Assembly: GCF_009766105.1 (NCBI RefSeq) | Contig: NZ_LMUH01000009.1 | Span: 435,636 to 499,635 of the forward strand | Direction: 5' to 3' | DNA length: 64,000 nt | From: Granulicella sp. S156 | Lineage (GTDB): Bacteria > Acidobacteriota > Terriglobia > Terriglobales > Acidobacteriaceae | In this document: positions 32,971-42,851 of the stretch, piece after piece | Layout: every line of letters begins with the position of its first letter | Numbering within the stretch: the stretch's first letter is position 1 | Position numbers and translations under genes: made by a program | Notes under the pieces: generated by a model | Told to the model about the DNA's origin: nothing | Database searches by the model: none | The model's input: only the letters and a program-made list of their open reading frames with translations

Positions 32971-33867
32971 ATGGCCAAAGATCTTTACACGTTGCAGGAT
33001 CCGACGAAACAATATCCCTTGCCGAAGTTTAAGCACCAGCCCCAGCGTGTGCCGGGAATCGATGCGAAGATGACGCCGAAGCCCGACCACGGCGAGACGA
33101 GCTATCGCGGCAGTGGACGGTTGCCGAACCGCAAAGCACTGGTGACGGGCGGCGACAGCGGCATCGGACGAGCCGCAGCCATTGCGTTTGCGCGCGAGGG
33201 TGCGGATGTCGCGATTAACTATCTGCCGAGCGAAGAGCGCGATGCGAAAGAGGTGATTGCGCTGATCGAAGCTGGGGGACGCAAGGCTTTTGCGCTACCG
33301 GGCGATATCAGTAATGAGAAGTTTGCCCGCAAATTAGTAAAGGACGCGCACAAGAAGCTGGGCGGACTCGATGTGCTGGCGTGTGTCGCGGGTAAGCAGC
33401 ATGCGGTGGATAAGATCGCCGATGTGACGACGAAACAGGTGGAAGAGACCTATCGCGTCAATGTTTTCGCGCTCTTCTGGATGTGCCAGGAGGCGTTGGC
33501 GTTGATGCCGCCGGGAGGATCGATCATTACAACAGCATCGATTCAGGCCACGCATCCGAGCCCCAGCCTGCTGGACTATGCTCCAACGAAGGCTGCGATT
33601 CTCGCCTTCACACGTGCACTTGCACGGCAGGTGGCGGAGGACGGCATTCGCGTGAACTGCGTGGCGCCGGGGCCGGTATGGACGCCTCTGCAAACCAGTG
33701 GCGGACAGCCAGATAAGAAGATTCCGGCGTTCGGATCGGAGACGCCGATGAAGCGGCCAGGTCAGCCGGTGGAGATGGCCCCGCTGTATGTATTGCTGGC
33801 GAGTCAAGAGTCGAGCTATGTGACCGGCGAGGTGTATGGCGCGACCGGAGGGCTTGAGGTTGGATAG
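32971..33867 (+). CDS. SDR family oxidoreductase (YhdF/YdaD type)
   Basis: 298 residues with the about 45-residue N-terminal extension ([20 protein letters not shown]) seen in the stress-linked YhdF/YdaD/glucose-dehydrogenase-like SDR group. Cofactor motif [24 protein letters not shown]-like CVAGKQH, catalytic [20 protein letters not shown] (Ser...Tyr-x-x-x-Lys) and PGPVWTPL. The C-terminus [17 protein letters not shown] is the standard family end. GGAGG about seven bases upstream of the ATG. It follows the molybdopterin oxidoreductase on the same strand with a 49-base gap. Substrate unknown. Confidence 0.93.
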   Translation: MAKDLYTLQDPTKQYPLPKFKHQPQRVPGIDAKMTPKPDHGETSYRGSGRLPNRKALVTGGDSGIGRAAAIAFAREGADVAINYLPSEERDAKEVIALIEAGGRKAFALPGDISNEKFARKLVKDAHKKLGGLDVLACVAGKQHAVDKIADVTTKQVEETYRVNVFALFWMCQEALALMPPGGSIITTASIQATHPSPSLLDYAPTKAAILAFTRALARQVAEDGIRVNCVAPGPVWTPLQTSGGQPDKKIPAFGSETPMKRPGQPVEMAPLYVLLASQESSYVTGEVYGATGGLEVG

Positions 33868-33907
33868 CGGTTGTATTTCACACCTATGGCCGTAGAGAAT
33901 CGAAGTC

Positions 33908-34282
33908 ATGGATAGCGTACGGATGGACAAGTGGCTTTGGGCCGCAAGGTTTTTCAAGACCCGCGCTCTGGCTGCGCAAAGTTGCGAGCTCGGCAGAATT
34001 CAATCGAACACGATACAAGCCAAGCCGGCTCGTGATGTTCGTGTGGGCGACAAGCTGCGCGTTAAGAACGACAGCGGCGAGTTTGAGATTGAAGTTCTGC
34101 TGTTGAGCGAGGTGCGTGGTCCGGCCGCTGTCGCGCAGACTCTCTATCGTGAGACGGACGCGAGTAAGGAAGCCCGCGCGAAGGTCGAAGCGGATCGGAA
34201 GATCATGGCGCAGTTCGAGGTGCCCGTGGTGCGGCCTTCTAAGAAGGATCGCCGGCTTATCAATAAGTTTCGTGGCCGTTGA
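33908..34282 (+). CDS. hslR: S4-domain RNA-binding protein, Hsp15-like
   Basis: 124 residues. The S4 domain (VRMDKWLWAARFFKTRALAAQSCELGRI...VRVGDKLRVKN) spans residues 4-60, with the KWLWAARFFKTR wording of Hsp15/HslR. HslR binds stalled 50S subunits that carry peptidyl-tRNA and moves the tRNA to allow release. The C-terminal RPSKKDRRLINKFRGR is a basic tail, as in the family. It starts 40 bases after the SDR stop. Confidence 0.88.
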   Translation: MDSVRMDKWLWAARFFKTRALAAQSCELGRIQSNTIQAKPARDVRVGDKLRVKNDSGEFEIEVLLLSEVRGPAAVAQTLYRETDASKEARAKVEADRKIMAQFEVPVVRPSKKDRRLINKFRGR

Positions 34283-34322
34283 AATTTCGCTGTCGCTGAG
34301 GATAACGGCGTTACGCTATTGC

Positions 34323-34850
34323 ATGGTTTTAATTCGCGCAGCGACACAGGACGATGCAGGCTCGATCTCTCGAGTGCATATCGAAAGTTGGCGAACCACC
34401 TATCGAGGGATCGTGCCGGACCAGTTCCTGGCTGATCTCAACGCAGAGGAAAGAACCGTTCGATGGCGTGAAGTCATAGATTCCGATCCGTATGTTCTTA
34501 TAGCGGAGAGAGACGGCCAGATCGTTGGATTTATCAGCGGTGGGGCCATCCGTGAGCCCTTGGAAAAATATGATGCGGAGTTATTCGCGATCTATTTGCT
34601 GGCCGAAGTACAGGGCAACGGTATTGGTACATCGCTTTTGATGGAACTGGCAAAGCGTCTGGATGAAGGCGGCTTTCAGAGCATGGCCGTATGGGTGCTC
34701 GAAGCCAACGAGTCGCGCGGCTTCTATGAGAAGTCGGGAGCCGTTCGCGTTACCGCGAAGGAGATCGAAATCGGAGGAGTTCTGCTTCCGGTGGTTGCTT
34801 ATGCATGGCCTAGTCTTAAGACGGTTGTTGCTTTAGAGCATTTTCAATAA
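34323..34850 (+). CDS. GNAT-family N-acetyltransferase
   Basis: 175 residues. The GNAT fold is shown by IRAATQDDAGSISRVHIESWRTTYRGI (N-terminal helices), LAEVQGNGIGTSLLMELAKRL (the Q/R-x-x-G-x-G/A acetyl-CoA loop) and VWVLEANESRGFYEKSGA. It transfers an acetyl group from acetyl-CoA to an amine; the acceptor cannot be read from sequence. It lies 40 bases after the Hsp15-like gene. A longer frame exists upstream but overlaps hslR, and the conserved part starts at the ATG used here. Confidence 0.9.
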   Translation: MVLIRAATQDDAGSISRVHIESWRTTYRGIVPDQFLADLNAEERTVRWREVIDSDPYVLIAERDGQIVGFISGGAIREPLEKYDAELFAIYLLAEVQGNGIGTSLLMELAKRLDEGGFQSMAVWVLEANESRGFYEKSGAVRVTAKEIEIGGVLLPVVAYAWPSLKTVVALEHFQ

Positions 34851-34944
34851 TAGTTTGATGCGTGGATGACAGCTTTTGAGTGATGTGAGCATGCCTCACA
34901 CTATCGATGAAAGTTGTTCTAACGTTCAGTTGGTAAGTTACTCT

Positions 34945-35607
34945 TCACGCTTCGTCCTGGAGCCACTCGGAGGAGTATTTTTCAATGGCTATTCTGACGA
35001 GCTGGCTGCGGGTTCTTACGCCAGCCTTCGCAAATAGCTCTTGAATGGTGGCCTTGATGGCCGTCTCCGAGGATTGCATTCGCGCAGCGATCTCTTTATT
35101 CGTGAGCCCATCCAGGATGCTGCGGAGCACCTGATGTTGCCTGTTGGTCAGAGATCTGACTCTGCTCGCCGCAGATGGGAGATCGTCGCTGCCGGCACTG
35201 AGAGACTGTACGATCCCGACATCCCACCACGTTTCACCCGAGGCTACTCTGCGGAGTGCTTCTATAAGGCGGCGTGGGTCGCTGTGTTTGAGGATGATTC
35301 CAGCGACGCCGTCATTCAGGGCATTGAATATGGCGCTGGCTCTCATGCCGGCCGTGACCATCAACACTCTCGCTCGGCTGTTTTCAGAACGCAGATGCTT
35401 GAGCAGATCCGTACCGACTTCGGCGCCTAGATCATAGTCGAGTAAGACAATGTCGATAGGGCTGCTGGCCAATATCTGTTTTGCATCGGCCAGTGTTGCA
35501 CAGTGAGCGACTACCTGTAGTTCGGATTCGCTGTTGAGCAGGCGAACCAGGCTTTCGCGAAAGAGGGTGTGGTCGTCGACCAGGAGAATGCGGACGTGTT
35601 TGTTCAT
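34945..35607 (-). CDS. NarL/FixJ-type response regulator
   Basis: 220 residues. Receiver domain: ILLVDDHTLFRESL with the acidic pair, phospho-acceptor Asp57 in IVLLDYDLG, and KHSDP. LuxR-type helix-turn-helix at about 153-206 (LTNRQHQVLRSILDGLTNKEIAARMQSSETAIKATIQELFAKAGV). The start codon overlaps the stop of the sensor kinase gene by four bases (ATGA), so the two are translationally coupled. It probably answers to that kinase and may act on the divergent efflux operon. That target is inferred from position only. Confidence 0.93.
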   Translation of the reverse strand: MNKHVRILLVDDHTLFRESLVRLLNSESELQVVAHCATLADAKQILASSPIDIVLLDYDLGAEVGTDLLKHLRSENSRARVLMVTAGMRASAIFNALNDGVAGIILKHSDPRRLIEALRRVASGETWWDVGIVQSLSAGSDDLPSAASRVRSLTNRQHQVLRSILDGLTNKEIAARMQSSETAIKATIQELFAKAGVRTRSQLVRIAIEKYSSEWLQDEA

Positions 35608-37001
35608 GATTTCGACTCGAATTCACTTGCTGCCGCAAGATCGACGATAAAGCATGCGCTGCCGGGTAATGGTGTGTAGCGGAGGTCGCCGCCAAACGAC
35701 CGTGCGAAGGCGCGCGCAAGATAAAGACCCAGTCCCGTGTTCTGAGCTCCTGCCTGAAAGGGGCGGAAGAGATCGTCTGGACGAGTCACACCGCCGCCAT
35801 TGTCGATCACTTCCACGATGACCCGCGAGCCTTCGCTTCTGGATGTGATGGATAGCTGTCTGTCTGAACTTTTCTGTGAGAGAGAACGAATGCTGTTCGT
35901 CGTCAGGTTCAGGAATACCTGCATGAGATTGCTGCTATCGGCCCATACCAGGGGCAGACCGGAACATGCGGTCCAGATGCAGGTAATCTCTTTGTCGCGC
36001 AGCGACGGGGCAATCACAATGCGCAGATCTTCCAGAACAGCCTGCAGGTCGATCTCCGAGGCTCTGTCCGGATAAGGACGCAGGTCGATGGATGCAATTC
36101 GTTCCAGCGCAATCACGAGATTGCCGAGCGCTTCAAAATCTTTGCTGTTGGTCAGCAGATGACTGCTTTCAAGGTTCTGGTGGACGACTGCGATGGCTCC
36201 GCAGACGTTACGAATCTCATGCGAGACGGCGCTAACCGCGATACGTGACCCGGCAAGCATCTGGTGAAGGCTGGACTCCTCTCGGGTCCGCAGCTCTTCG
36301 GAAGAATCAAGAATCATGGCTGCAAGACGCGATCCCGAATCGGTGCGATACGTCGAGAAGCAGATCTCTGCCATGAACGACTCACCGTCGTCACGCAGGC
36401 CATGGGATTGCATGACGGTGCGGAACAGGTGTTGGCTCGTGTCCTGATGTGAGACGTTCAGGAACGATGGAAAGTAGCGATATATCGAACGGCCGGGCAG
36501 CGTCTGCGCTTCGACTTCCAGGATGCGATGTGCAGCCTCGTTGGCCATCAGCACAATGCCCTTGGAATCCGCGGTGATGATCGCTGCAGGACTGCTTTCA
36601 ATCAGCACCATCAACTGTTGTTCGGCGTCGCGCCGGGCATCGCTTTGCCGCTCGATCTCATGGAGATGTTCCATGATGATCTGCCGGTTCCGGTTTACCT
36701 CATGGACGAATACGCCGATGGAGAAGAAGGCCATAAAGTAGAGGACATCGCGAGGCAAGCCGGTGCGCAGATTCCATGCGAACTGATCGAACTCTTCCGT
36801 AAGGTACGTGCAAAGCCCTGCCGCAACCGCCATTTGCCACGGCTTAAGTACTCTGCCCAGCATGAGCATCGGCAAGAGGTAGAGAAAGCCAAGGGGCACT
36901 TCGTCGACGACCTGGTAATCGATCAACGCTATGAGCGCGATGAGGATGCAGGCCCAGATGAGAGTGAATCGTCTACTGCCACGAAAGATGGATAGGAACA
37001 T
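35604..37001 (-). CDS. Membrane sensor histidine kinase with PAS domain
   Basis: 465 residues from MFLSIFRGSRRFTLIWACIL; GGAGAG precedes the ATG and the upstream open frame is not needed. Residues 12-100 hold about four hydrophobic segments, a MASE-like integral membrane sensor. Residues about 130-240 are a PAS domain (SSPAAIITADSKGIVLMANEAA). His261 in SAVSHEIRN is the phospho-acceptor. The ATPase domain has NLMQVFLNLTTNSIR (N box), VIDNGGGV (G1) and TGLGLYLARAFA (G2). Overlaps the response regulator by four bases. Divergent from the RND efflux operon, 222 bases from its first start. Confidence 0.93.
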   Translation of the reverse strand: MFLSIFRGSRRFTLIWACILIALIALIDYQVVDEVPLGFLYLLPMLMLGRVLKPWQMAVAAGLCTYLTEEFDQFAWNLRTGLPRDVLYFMAFFSIGVFVHEVNRNRQIIMEHLHEIERQSDARRDAEQQLMVLIESSPAAIITADSKGIVLMANEAAHRILEVEAQTLPGRSIYRYFPSFLNVSHQDTSQHLFRTVMQSHGLRDDGESFMAEICFSTYRTDSGSRLAAMILDSSEELRTREESSLHQMLAGSRIAVSAVSHEIRNVCGAIAVVHQNLESSHLLTNSKDFEALGNLVIALERIASIDLRPYPDRASEIDLQAVLEDLRIVIAPSLRDKEITCIWTACSGLPLVWADSSNLMQVFLNLTTNSIRSLSQKSSDRQLSITSRSEGSRVIVEVIDNGGGVTRPDDLFRPFQAGAQNTGLGLYLARAFARSFGGDLRYTPLPGSACFIVDLAAASEFESKS

Positions 37002-37223
37002 GGCTCTCCGTTGACGCGGCCTTCGCGTTGGCAAGGTGCGGGAATCAAGGTCGCGGGTGACCAGCTTCAAGAAGGCGCGATGCAACACGTTGAGAGACGA
37101 TCTGCTCCAGATACCATGATGCCGCCTGGATAGCCTCACGCCTGCCGGATTGACCGAAAGATAGCCTGCTCGTACCCGCAAGATAGGGACTATTTGGCCC
37201 TAAATACCCCTAGCCTTGATTCA
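37002..37223. promoter_or_regulatory. Divergent promoter region, kinase versus efflux operon
   Basis: 222 bases between two divergent operons. TACCCCT at 37205-37211 fits the NarL heptamer consensus TACYYMT, and TAGGGAC...CCCTA at 37184-37202 forms a loose dyad beside it. Both lie directly upstream of the first efflux gene. This is a suggestive match to a short consensus, not proof. Confidence 0.35.
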
Positions 37224-38561
37224 ATGATATCTCCCCGATCTCCAAGAGCACTATGGCTGGCACGCCGGGCGGGCGCTGGCAGGCGCTCGATTCGCGCGCT
37301 CGTAAAGTGGTCTGCTCTATGCGTCGTCCTGATAGCGTCGAGCGAAATCGCGAGTGCTCAATCCGGTTACACCTGGGACCAGGTCAAAGCGAAGTTCGAA
37401 GCCGCGAACCCTGTGCTGAAGTCCGATCAACTGAATGTGGATGAGATGAAGGCAGAAGAGATTACGGCCTACCTGCGGCCGAATCCACAGTTCACGATGA
37501 CTGAGGATGGCGTGCAGCTAGCGCGTCACAATGGTGTCTGGCAACCGCTCTCAGGCGTGCAGCTCCAACCCAATTTCAGTTATCTGCATGAACGCGAGCA
37601 CAAGAGAGCGTTGCGCCGGGACAGCGCCAAAGAGGGCACGCAGATTGCGGCTTCGCAGCACGAGGACCTGGAGCGCAATATGCTTTTCAGCCTGCGCTCG
37701 GCTTTTGTGCAGACTCTGGAGGCCAAGGCTGTGCTGGACCTGGCGAAGGCCGACCTCGAATACTACGACCAAATCATTGAGATCAGCCGTTCCCGCTTCA
37801 AAGCCGGAGATCTTGCGCAGATCGACCTGGACCGGATTGAGTTGCTGCGAGTGCAGTACGAGTCGGAGATCCAGATGGCGATCGTCAACCTGCGCTCGCA
37901 GAAGATTGCTCTGCTGCAACTGCTGGACGATCGCACGCCGGTGGATCAGTTCGATGTAACAGGATTCTACGGATTCACCGGCGATCTGAAGCCGCTCAAC
38001 AACTTTGAACAGCAGGCACTCGATGCGCGTCCCGACCTGCGAGCCGCGGTGGAGTCCATCGAGCAATCGAAGACGAACCACAAACTTGCAATATCGAATG
38101 GCTCGACCGATCCCACCTTCGGTGCATGGTATACCTACAACCCATCCTTCAATAACCCTAACGATCAGCAGACGCTTGGGCTGAGTGTGAACATTCCTCT
38201 GCGCATCTTCGATAAGAACCAGGGAGAGAAGCAGCGCACCCTGATCGACATTGACCGCAATCAGCAGTTGACGGAGGCGGCGCGTGCGCAGGTGTTCAGC
38301 GATGTGGATTCGGGGTATGAGCAGGTGCGGAGCAACATCGCCCTGCTGATTCCATACCGTGACAAATACAAGGACCAGGCCATACGCGTGCGCGACACGG
38401 TGACGTATGCCTACCAGCACGGCGGCGCATCGCTGATGGATTTTCTCAATGCGCAGAGCGACTACCGGGTAGTGCAGTTGGCCTATCTGCAACTGATTGG
38501 TTCCTATATGACAGCGGCGAGCCAGTTGAATCTTGCTGTCGGACGAGAGGTGATTCAATGA
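37224..38561 (+). CDS. TolC-family outer membrane channel of an RND efflux system (CusC/CzcC-like)
   Basis: 445 residues from this ATG (a TTG ten codons earlier is possible). A signal peptide (WSALCVVLIASSEIASAQS) is followed by two outer-membrane-efflux repeats: QHEDLERNMLFSLRSAFVQTLEAKAVLDLAKADLEYYDQIIE (periplasmic coiled helices) and a second set near VFSDVDSGYEQVRSNIALLIPYRDKY. It forms the trimeric outer membrane duct of the tripartite pump. Its stop overlaps the start of the adaptor gene by four bases (ATGA), so all three pump genes are one unit. Confidence 0.92.
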   Translation: MISPRSPRALWLARRAGAGRRSIRALVKWSALCVVLIASSEIASAQSGYTWDQVKAKFEAANPVLKSDQLNVDEMKAEEITAYLRPNPQFTMTEDGVQLARHNGVWQPLSGVQLQPNFSYLHEREHKRALRRDSAKEGTQIAASQHEDLERNMLFSLRSAFVQTLEAKAVLDLAKADLEYYDQIIEISRSRFKAGDLAQIDLDRIELLRVQYESEIQMAIVNLRSQKIALLQLLDDRTPVDQFDVTGFYGFTGDLKPLNNFEQQALDARPDLRAAVESIEQSKTNHKLAISNGSTDPTFGAWYTYNPSFNNPNDQQTLGLSVNIPLRIFDKNQGEKQRTLIDIDRNQQLTEAARAQVFSDVDSGYEQVRSNIALLIPYRDKYKDQAIRVRDTVTYAYQHGGASLMDFLNAQSDYRVVQLAYLQLIGSYMTAASQLNLAVGREVIQ

Positions 38562-39700
38562 CCCGAAAGATTGTGTTGAAGAGTGTGGCCTCGTTGGCCA
38601 CATGCCTGCTCTTTGTTGGCTGCGAGAAGAAGTTCAATCCGAGCGATGGTGCGCCTCCCAAAACCAACGTCACCACTACGGGAGATATGAGCAAGGTCAC
38701 GGTGGATAAGCCAAATCTGTTTCTTCTGGTGGCGGCGGAGCAGATAGAGGCAGCCGATGAGCTGACGGCTACCGGTTCGGTCAATCCCGATATTTCCATG
38801 GAGCAGCCCGTTATCTCGCTGGCCAACGGCCGCGTGGTCGATATTCTGGCGCGCATCGGCGATCAGGTCAGGAAGGGGCAGCTGCTGCTAAAGGTGCAGA
38901 GCCCGGATGCAACGGCGGCTTTTGATACCTATATCAAGGCTGATGCCGATGAGGTTCTGGCGCGCAAGACACTGGTCCGCACGAAGGATCTTTATGAACA
39001 CGGCGCCGTTCCGCTCAGCGCCGTGGAACAGGCGGAGGATACGGAGAGAGATGCGAAGGCTGACCTCATCGCCGCGGAAGAGCAGCTCAGGACGTTAGGC
39101 ATCGATAAAGCGCATCCCTCCAGCATCGTCGATGTAAAGTCGCCGATCTCCGGTGTCATCGTCGCACAGAACGTCACCAATGCTGCGGCAACGGGTATTA
39201 GCTATGCGGGCAATACGGGCGCATTCACCGTCGCGGATCTTTCGCATGTGTGGGTCATTTGCGATGTGTTTGAAAACGATATTCCCAAGCTCGCAATTGG
39301 GCAGGAAGCAAAGATCGCATTGGTCGCGTATCCCGGCAAGGTTCTAACCGGGCGCATCAGTGAGATCGATGCCATATTGGATCCCAACATCCGCACAGCA
39401 AAAGTGCGTATTCAGGTGCCGAATCCCGGCATGTTGCGCCTGGGTATGTTTGTGAATACAACCTTTGAGAGCAAGGACCTGAAGGCGCATCCCGTGGTGC
39501 CTGCTCCGGCTGTGTTGCATCTGCATGATCGCGAGTGGGTCTTTGTTCCCGCTGGTGGAAATACCTTCAAGCGCGTCGAAGTCCATGGCGGCCGCATGTT
39601 GGATGGCAATCGGCAGGAGCTTCTGTCGGGCATAGATCCCGGACAGCAGGTTGTTTCCAACGTTCTGCAGCTCGAAGCAACGTTGGAGGCTCAGCAATGA
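38558..39700 (+). CDS. RND efflux periplasmic adaptor lipoprotein (CusB/CzcB-like)
   Basis: 380 residues. LLFVGC is a lipobox with Cys22, so it is a lipoprotein anchored in the inner membrane. The order of domains is membrane-fusion-protein type: barrel-sandwich halves (NGRVVDILARIGDQVRKGQLLLKVQSPDA ... SPISGVIVAQNVTNAAATGI), a central alpha hairpin (residues about 130-190), a beta-barrel (VWVICDVFENDIPKLAIGQEAKIALVAYPGK) and a membrane-proximal domain. There is no obvious N-terminal metal-binding Met or His cluster. Four-base overlaps with both neighbours fix it in the operon. Confidence 0.93.
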   Translation: MTRKIVLKSVASLATCLLFVGCEKKFNPSDGAPPKTNVTTTGDMSKVTVDKPNLFLLVAAEQIEAADELTATGSVNPDISMEQPVISLANGRVVDILARIGDQVRKGQLLLKVQSPDATAAFDTYIKADADEVLARKTLVRTKDLYEHGAVPLSAVEQAEDTERDAKADLIAAEEQLRTLGIDKAHPSSIVDVKSPISGVIVAQNVTNAAATGISYAGNTGAFTVADLSHVWVICDVFENDIPKLAIGQEAKIALVAYPGKVLTGRISEIDAILDPNIRTAKVRIQVPNPGMLRLGMFVNTTFESKDLKAHPVVPAPAVLHLHDREWVFVPAGGNTFKRVEVHGGRMLDGNRQELLSGIDPGQQVVSNVLQLEATLEAQQ

Positions 39701-42700
39701 TCAAGAATCTTGTAGATTTCGCGCTGCGAAGTCGCTTTCTGATCCTGGCCATTGCGATTTTGCTATTCGTCTGGGGTGCGATCGCCTTTCATAATCTTCC
39801 GGTCGATGCCTATCCCGATGTTGCGGACAACTATGTCAACGTGATTACGCAATGGCCGGGGCATTCGGCCGAAGACATCGAAAAACAGATCACGATTCCC
39901 ACTGAGATTTCGATGGCCGGAATTCCCGGCCTGATGAACCTGCGTTCGTTCAGCCTGGCAGGCATCTCGAGTATCATGCTGAATTTCAATGATACGACCC
40001 TGAATGACTGGAACCGCGAACATGTCGTGGAGCGGCTCACGCAGGTTACGTTGCCGAACGGGCTTGTGCCGCAACTGCAGACCGATTGGAGTCCCGCGGG
40101 ACAGATCTACTGGTACACGATTGAGAGCAAGAATCCGAACATCGATGTTATGGAGCAGAAGGCAATCGAAGATTGGACGCTCCAGAAGCAGTTCAAGAGT
40201 GTGCCTGGAATCGTCGACGTCTCCGACATGGGTGGCATGACGAAGGAGTACCAGATTCGTCTCGATCCGGATAAGCTCGTCAGCTATGGCTTGAGCATCG
40301 GACAGATTGAGCAGCAGCTCCAGAACAACAACACCAACGCGGGTGGAAGCTTTATCGTTGCCGGCGCGCAACAGATCAACGTTCAGGCGCAAGGCCTGTA
40401 TGAGAACGTACAGCAGATTGAAGACACACTGGTCAAAACTTCGAATGGGTCGCCCGTACGCATCAAGGACATTGCGGTGGTCGACCAGGGTGCGAAGATC
40501 CGGCTGGGGCAAATTTCAAAGACCTACAAAGACGTCAATGGAACGCTGATCGACAATCCCGATGTTGTCGAAGGTACAGTCCTGCTGAAGAAGGGTGAGG
40601 ATGCCGACCCAGCACTGAAGGGGATTGAGGCCAAAGTTAAGCAGTTGAATGAGCAGATCCTGCCCAAGGGCGTGAAGGTTGTGCCGTTCCTGGACCGCAG
40701 TGAGTTGATCCATCTGACGACGCATACGGTGCTGCACAATCTGACCGAAGGCATCGTTCTGGTCGTCATCATCCTGATGCTGTTCCTGGGCAATGTGCGT
40801 GGCGCGATCATTGTTGCGTTGACGATTCCATTCGCGCTGCTGTTCGCCTCGATCTGTTTGGGTCTCCAGCATATTCCGGCGAATCTGCTGTCGCTTGGCG
40901 CGCTGGACTTTGGCATGGTCGTCGACGGCTCGGTTGTGATGATTGAAAATATCGTCCGCCATCTGAACCGTCACACGGAGGGAGCTCAAAGCACGCAGGA
41001 CAAGATTCGCGAAGCGGCGCACGAGGTGCAGCGGCCCGTGTTTTACGCGATCGGCATCATTATCACCGCGTATCTTCCCATCTTTACGCTGCAGGCGGTA
41101 GAAGGCCGTTTGTTCAGACCGATGGCGTGGACGGTTGCATTCGCCCTTTTGGGCGCTCTGATCTTTTCGATGATCATTGCCCCGGTGCTGGCTAGCTTCA
41201 TGTTCCGCAAAGGCGCCAGAGAATGGCATAACCCGGTGATGGAATATCTGACGAACACGTACCGGAAGAGGGTTGCCGAGGCGATTCATCACCGCAGCAT
41301 CACTGTCGGTATTGGCATTGCGGGACTTGCCCTGGCCATCTTCCTCTTGTACAGCGGTGTCATCGGCTCCGAGTTCCTGCCGCATCTCGATGAAGGGTCG
41401 ATCTGGGCGCGTGGCTCGCTCGCTCCCTCCACAGGCCCTGACGAAGCCCAGGCCATTGCCACCAAAGCTCGTCTCATCATGGCCAGCTTTCCAGAGGTCA
41501 CGAACGTTGTCGATCAGATTGGCCGTCCTGATGACGGTACCGACTGGACTGGATTCTTCAACACTGAATACAACATCAACCTTAAGCCCAAGGAGGAGTG
41601 GCGTCCGGTCTTTCATCAGGACAAAGACTCTTTGATCGCATCGCTCAACCAGCAGCTCCAAACGATTCCCGGTGTGATCTGGGGTTTCTCTCAACCGATC
41701 GAAGACAACATGGAAGAGGCTGTCAGCGGCGTAAAGGGTGAGCTGTCGCTCAAGATCTATGGCGACGACTTCAAAACGCTGGAAGCAAAGGGCAATGCGG
41801 CGGTCAGTGTGATGAGCAAGATTCCTGGTGTGGCGGATCTTGGTCTGTTCCGCATTATCGGCCAACCGAATCTCACCTTTACGGTCGATCGTCTTGCGTG
41901 CGCGCGCTTTGGCATCAATGTTGCCGATGTGCAGGATGCGATCCAGACGGCAGTAGGCGGCAGTGTGTTGAGCGAGGTTCTAAAAGGGGAGGCGCAGTAT
42001 GATCTTGTGCTGCGCTATCAGAAACCCTATCGCGATACAAAAGAAGCCATCGAAAACGTGCGGTTGCTGTCGCCCTCCGGCGAGCGTGTTTCCCTGGCGC
42101 AGTTGACCAAGATCGGTACGACCGATGGGGCGGAAGAGATCTATCGCGAGGGCGAGCAGCGGTATATCGCTGTGAAGTACAGCGTGCGTGGCCGCGATCT
42201 GGGAAGCACGGTCGAGGAAGCCATCAAGAAAGTGGAGAAGGAAGTTCCTCTGGACAAGGGCTATCACTTTATGTGGGCCGGCGAGTATGAAAGCAAGCAG
42301 CGTGCGGATAAACGGCTGGCACTTATCGTACCGATCACGATCCTGTTGATCTTCATCATTCTGTACATGATGTTCAAGTCGTTCAAGTGGGCGGCCTTGA
42401 TCCTGGTGACAGTGGCTCTGGCGCGCGTGGGTGGTTTGCTGGCGCTGCTGATAACGCATACCAACATCAGTGTTTCGTCCAGCGTGGGTTTCCTTGCGTT
42501 GTTTGGGGTGTCGGTTCAGACCGGAGTCATCATGCTGGAGTACATCAATCAGCTTCGAGCCCGCGGTCACTCCATTGAAGAGGCTGCAATCAATGGTGCG
42601 GTGCTGAGACTGCGACCCATCATGATGACCATGCTGGTGGCTACGCTTGGTTTGATTCCTGCAGCCTTATCTCATGGCATCGGCTCCGATTCACAGCGGC

Positions 42701-42834
42701 CCTTTGCGATTGTGATTGTAGGCGGGTTGATCTCTGATCTGGCTATGAGCATCTTCCTGCTGCCAACACTCTACGTCTGGATCGCACGGGACCATGATGT
42801 TTTGCCGGTTCCCGATCCGGAGTTTGAGAACTAG
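39697..42834 (+). CDS. RND transporter permease, heavy-metal-efflux (CusA/CzcA) branch
   Basis: 1045 residues from MIKNLVDFALRSRFLILAIAILL. The ATG overlaps the adaptor stop (ATGA). Twelve membrane helices and two large periplasmic loops are arranged as in RND pumps. TM4 carries LGALDFGMVVDGSVVMIENIVR, the D-F-G-x-x-V-D-G signature of the HME subfamily; its two Asp relay protons. VTQWPGHSAEDIEKQIT and the VPLDKGYHFMWAGEYESKQRA loops are also HME-like. Whether it exports Cu/Ag, Zn/Co/Cd or another cation is not clear from sequence. The frame extends upstream across the adaptor gene but that part is antisense-quality noise. Confidence 0.94.
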   Translation: MIKNLVDFALRSRFLILAIAILLFVWGAIAFHNLPVDAYPDVADNYVNVITQWPGHSAEDIEKQITIPTEISMAGIPGLMNLRSFSLAGISSIMLNFNDTTLNDWNREHVVERLTQVTLPNGLVPQLQTDWSPAGQIYWYTIESKNPNIDVMEQKAIEDWTLQKQFKSVPGIVDVSDMGGMTKEYQIRLDPDKLVSYGLSIGQIEQQLQNNNTNAGGSFIVAGAQQINVQAQGLYENVQQIEDTLVKTSNGSPVRIKDIAVVDQGAKIRLGQISKTYKDVNGTLIDNPDVVEGTVLLKKGEDADPALKGIEAKVKQLNEQILPKGVKVVPFLDRSELIHLTTHTVLHNLTEGIVLVVIILMLFLGNVRGAIIVALTIPFALLFASICLGLQHIPANLLSLGALDFGMVVDGSVVMIENIVRHLNRHTEGAQSTQDKIREAAHEVQRPVFYAIGIIITAYLPIFTLQAVEGRLFRPMAWTVAFALLGALIFSMIIAPVLASFMFRKGAREWHNPVMEYLTNTYRKRVAEAIHHRSITVGIGIAGLALAIFLLYSGVIGSEFLPHLDEGSIWARGSLAPSTGPDEAQAIATKARLIMASFPEVTNVVDQIGRPDDGTDWTGFFNTEYNINLKPKEEWRPVFHQDKDSLIASLNQQLQTIPGVIWGFSQPIEDNMEEAVSGVKGELSLKIYGDDFKTLEAKGNAAVSVMSKIPGVADLGLFRIIGQPNLTFTVDRLACARFGINVADVQDAIQTAVGGSVLSEVLKGEAQYDLVLRYQKPYRDTKEAIENVRLLSPSGERVSLAQLTKIGTTDGAEEIYREGEQRYIAVKYSVRGRDLGSTVEEAIKKVEKEVPLDKGYHFMWAGEYESKQRADKRLALIVPITILLIFIILYMMFKSFKWAALILVTVALARVGGLLALLITHTNISVSSSVGFLALFGVSVQTGVIMLEYINQLRARGHSIEEAAINGAVLRLRPIMMTMLVATLGLIPAALSHGIGSDSQRPFAIVIVGGLISDLAMSIFLLPTLYVWIARDHDVLPVPDPEFEN

Positions 42835-42851
42835 GATGTCGGTGATTCGGA

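Noticed and set aside
40516..41865. 449-codon minus-strand frame inside the RND permease
   Set aside because: Shadow of a strongly conserved gene; no motifs.
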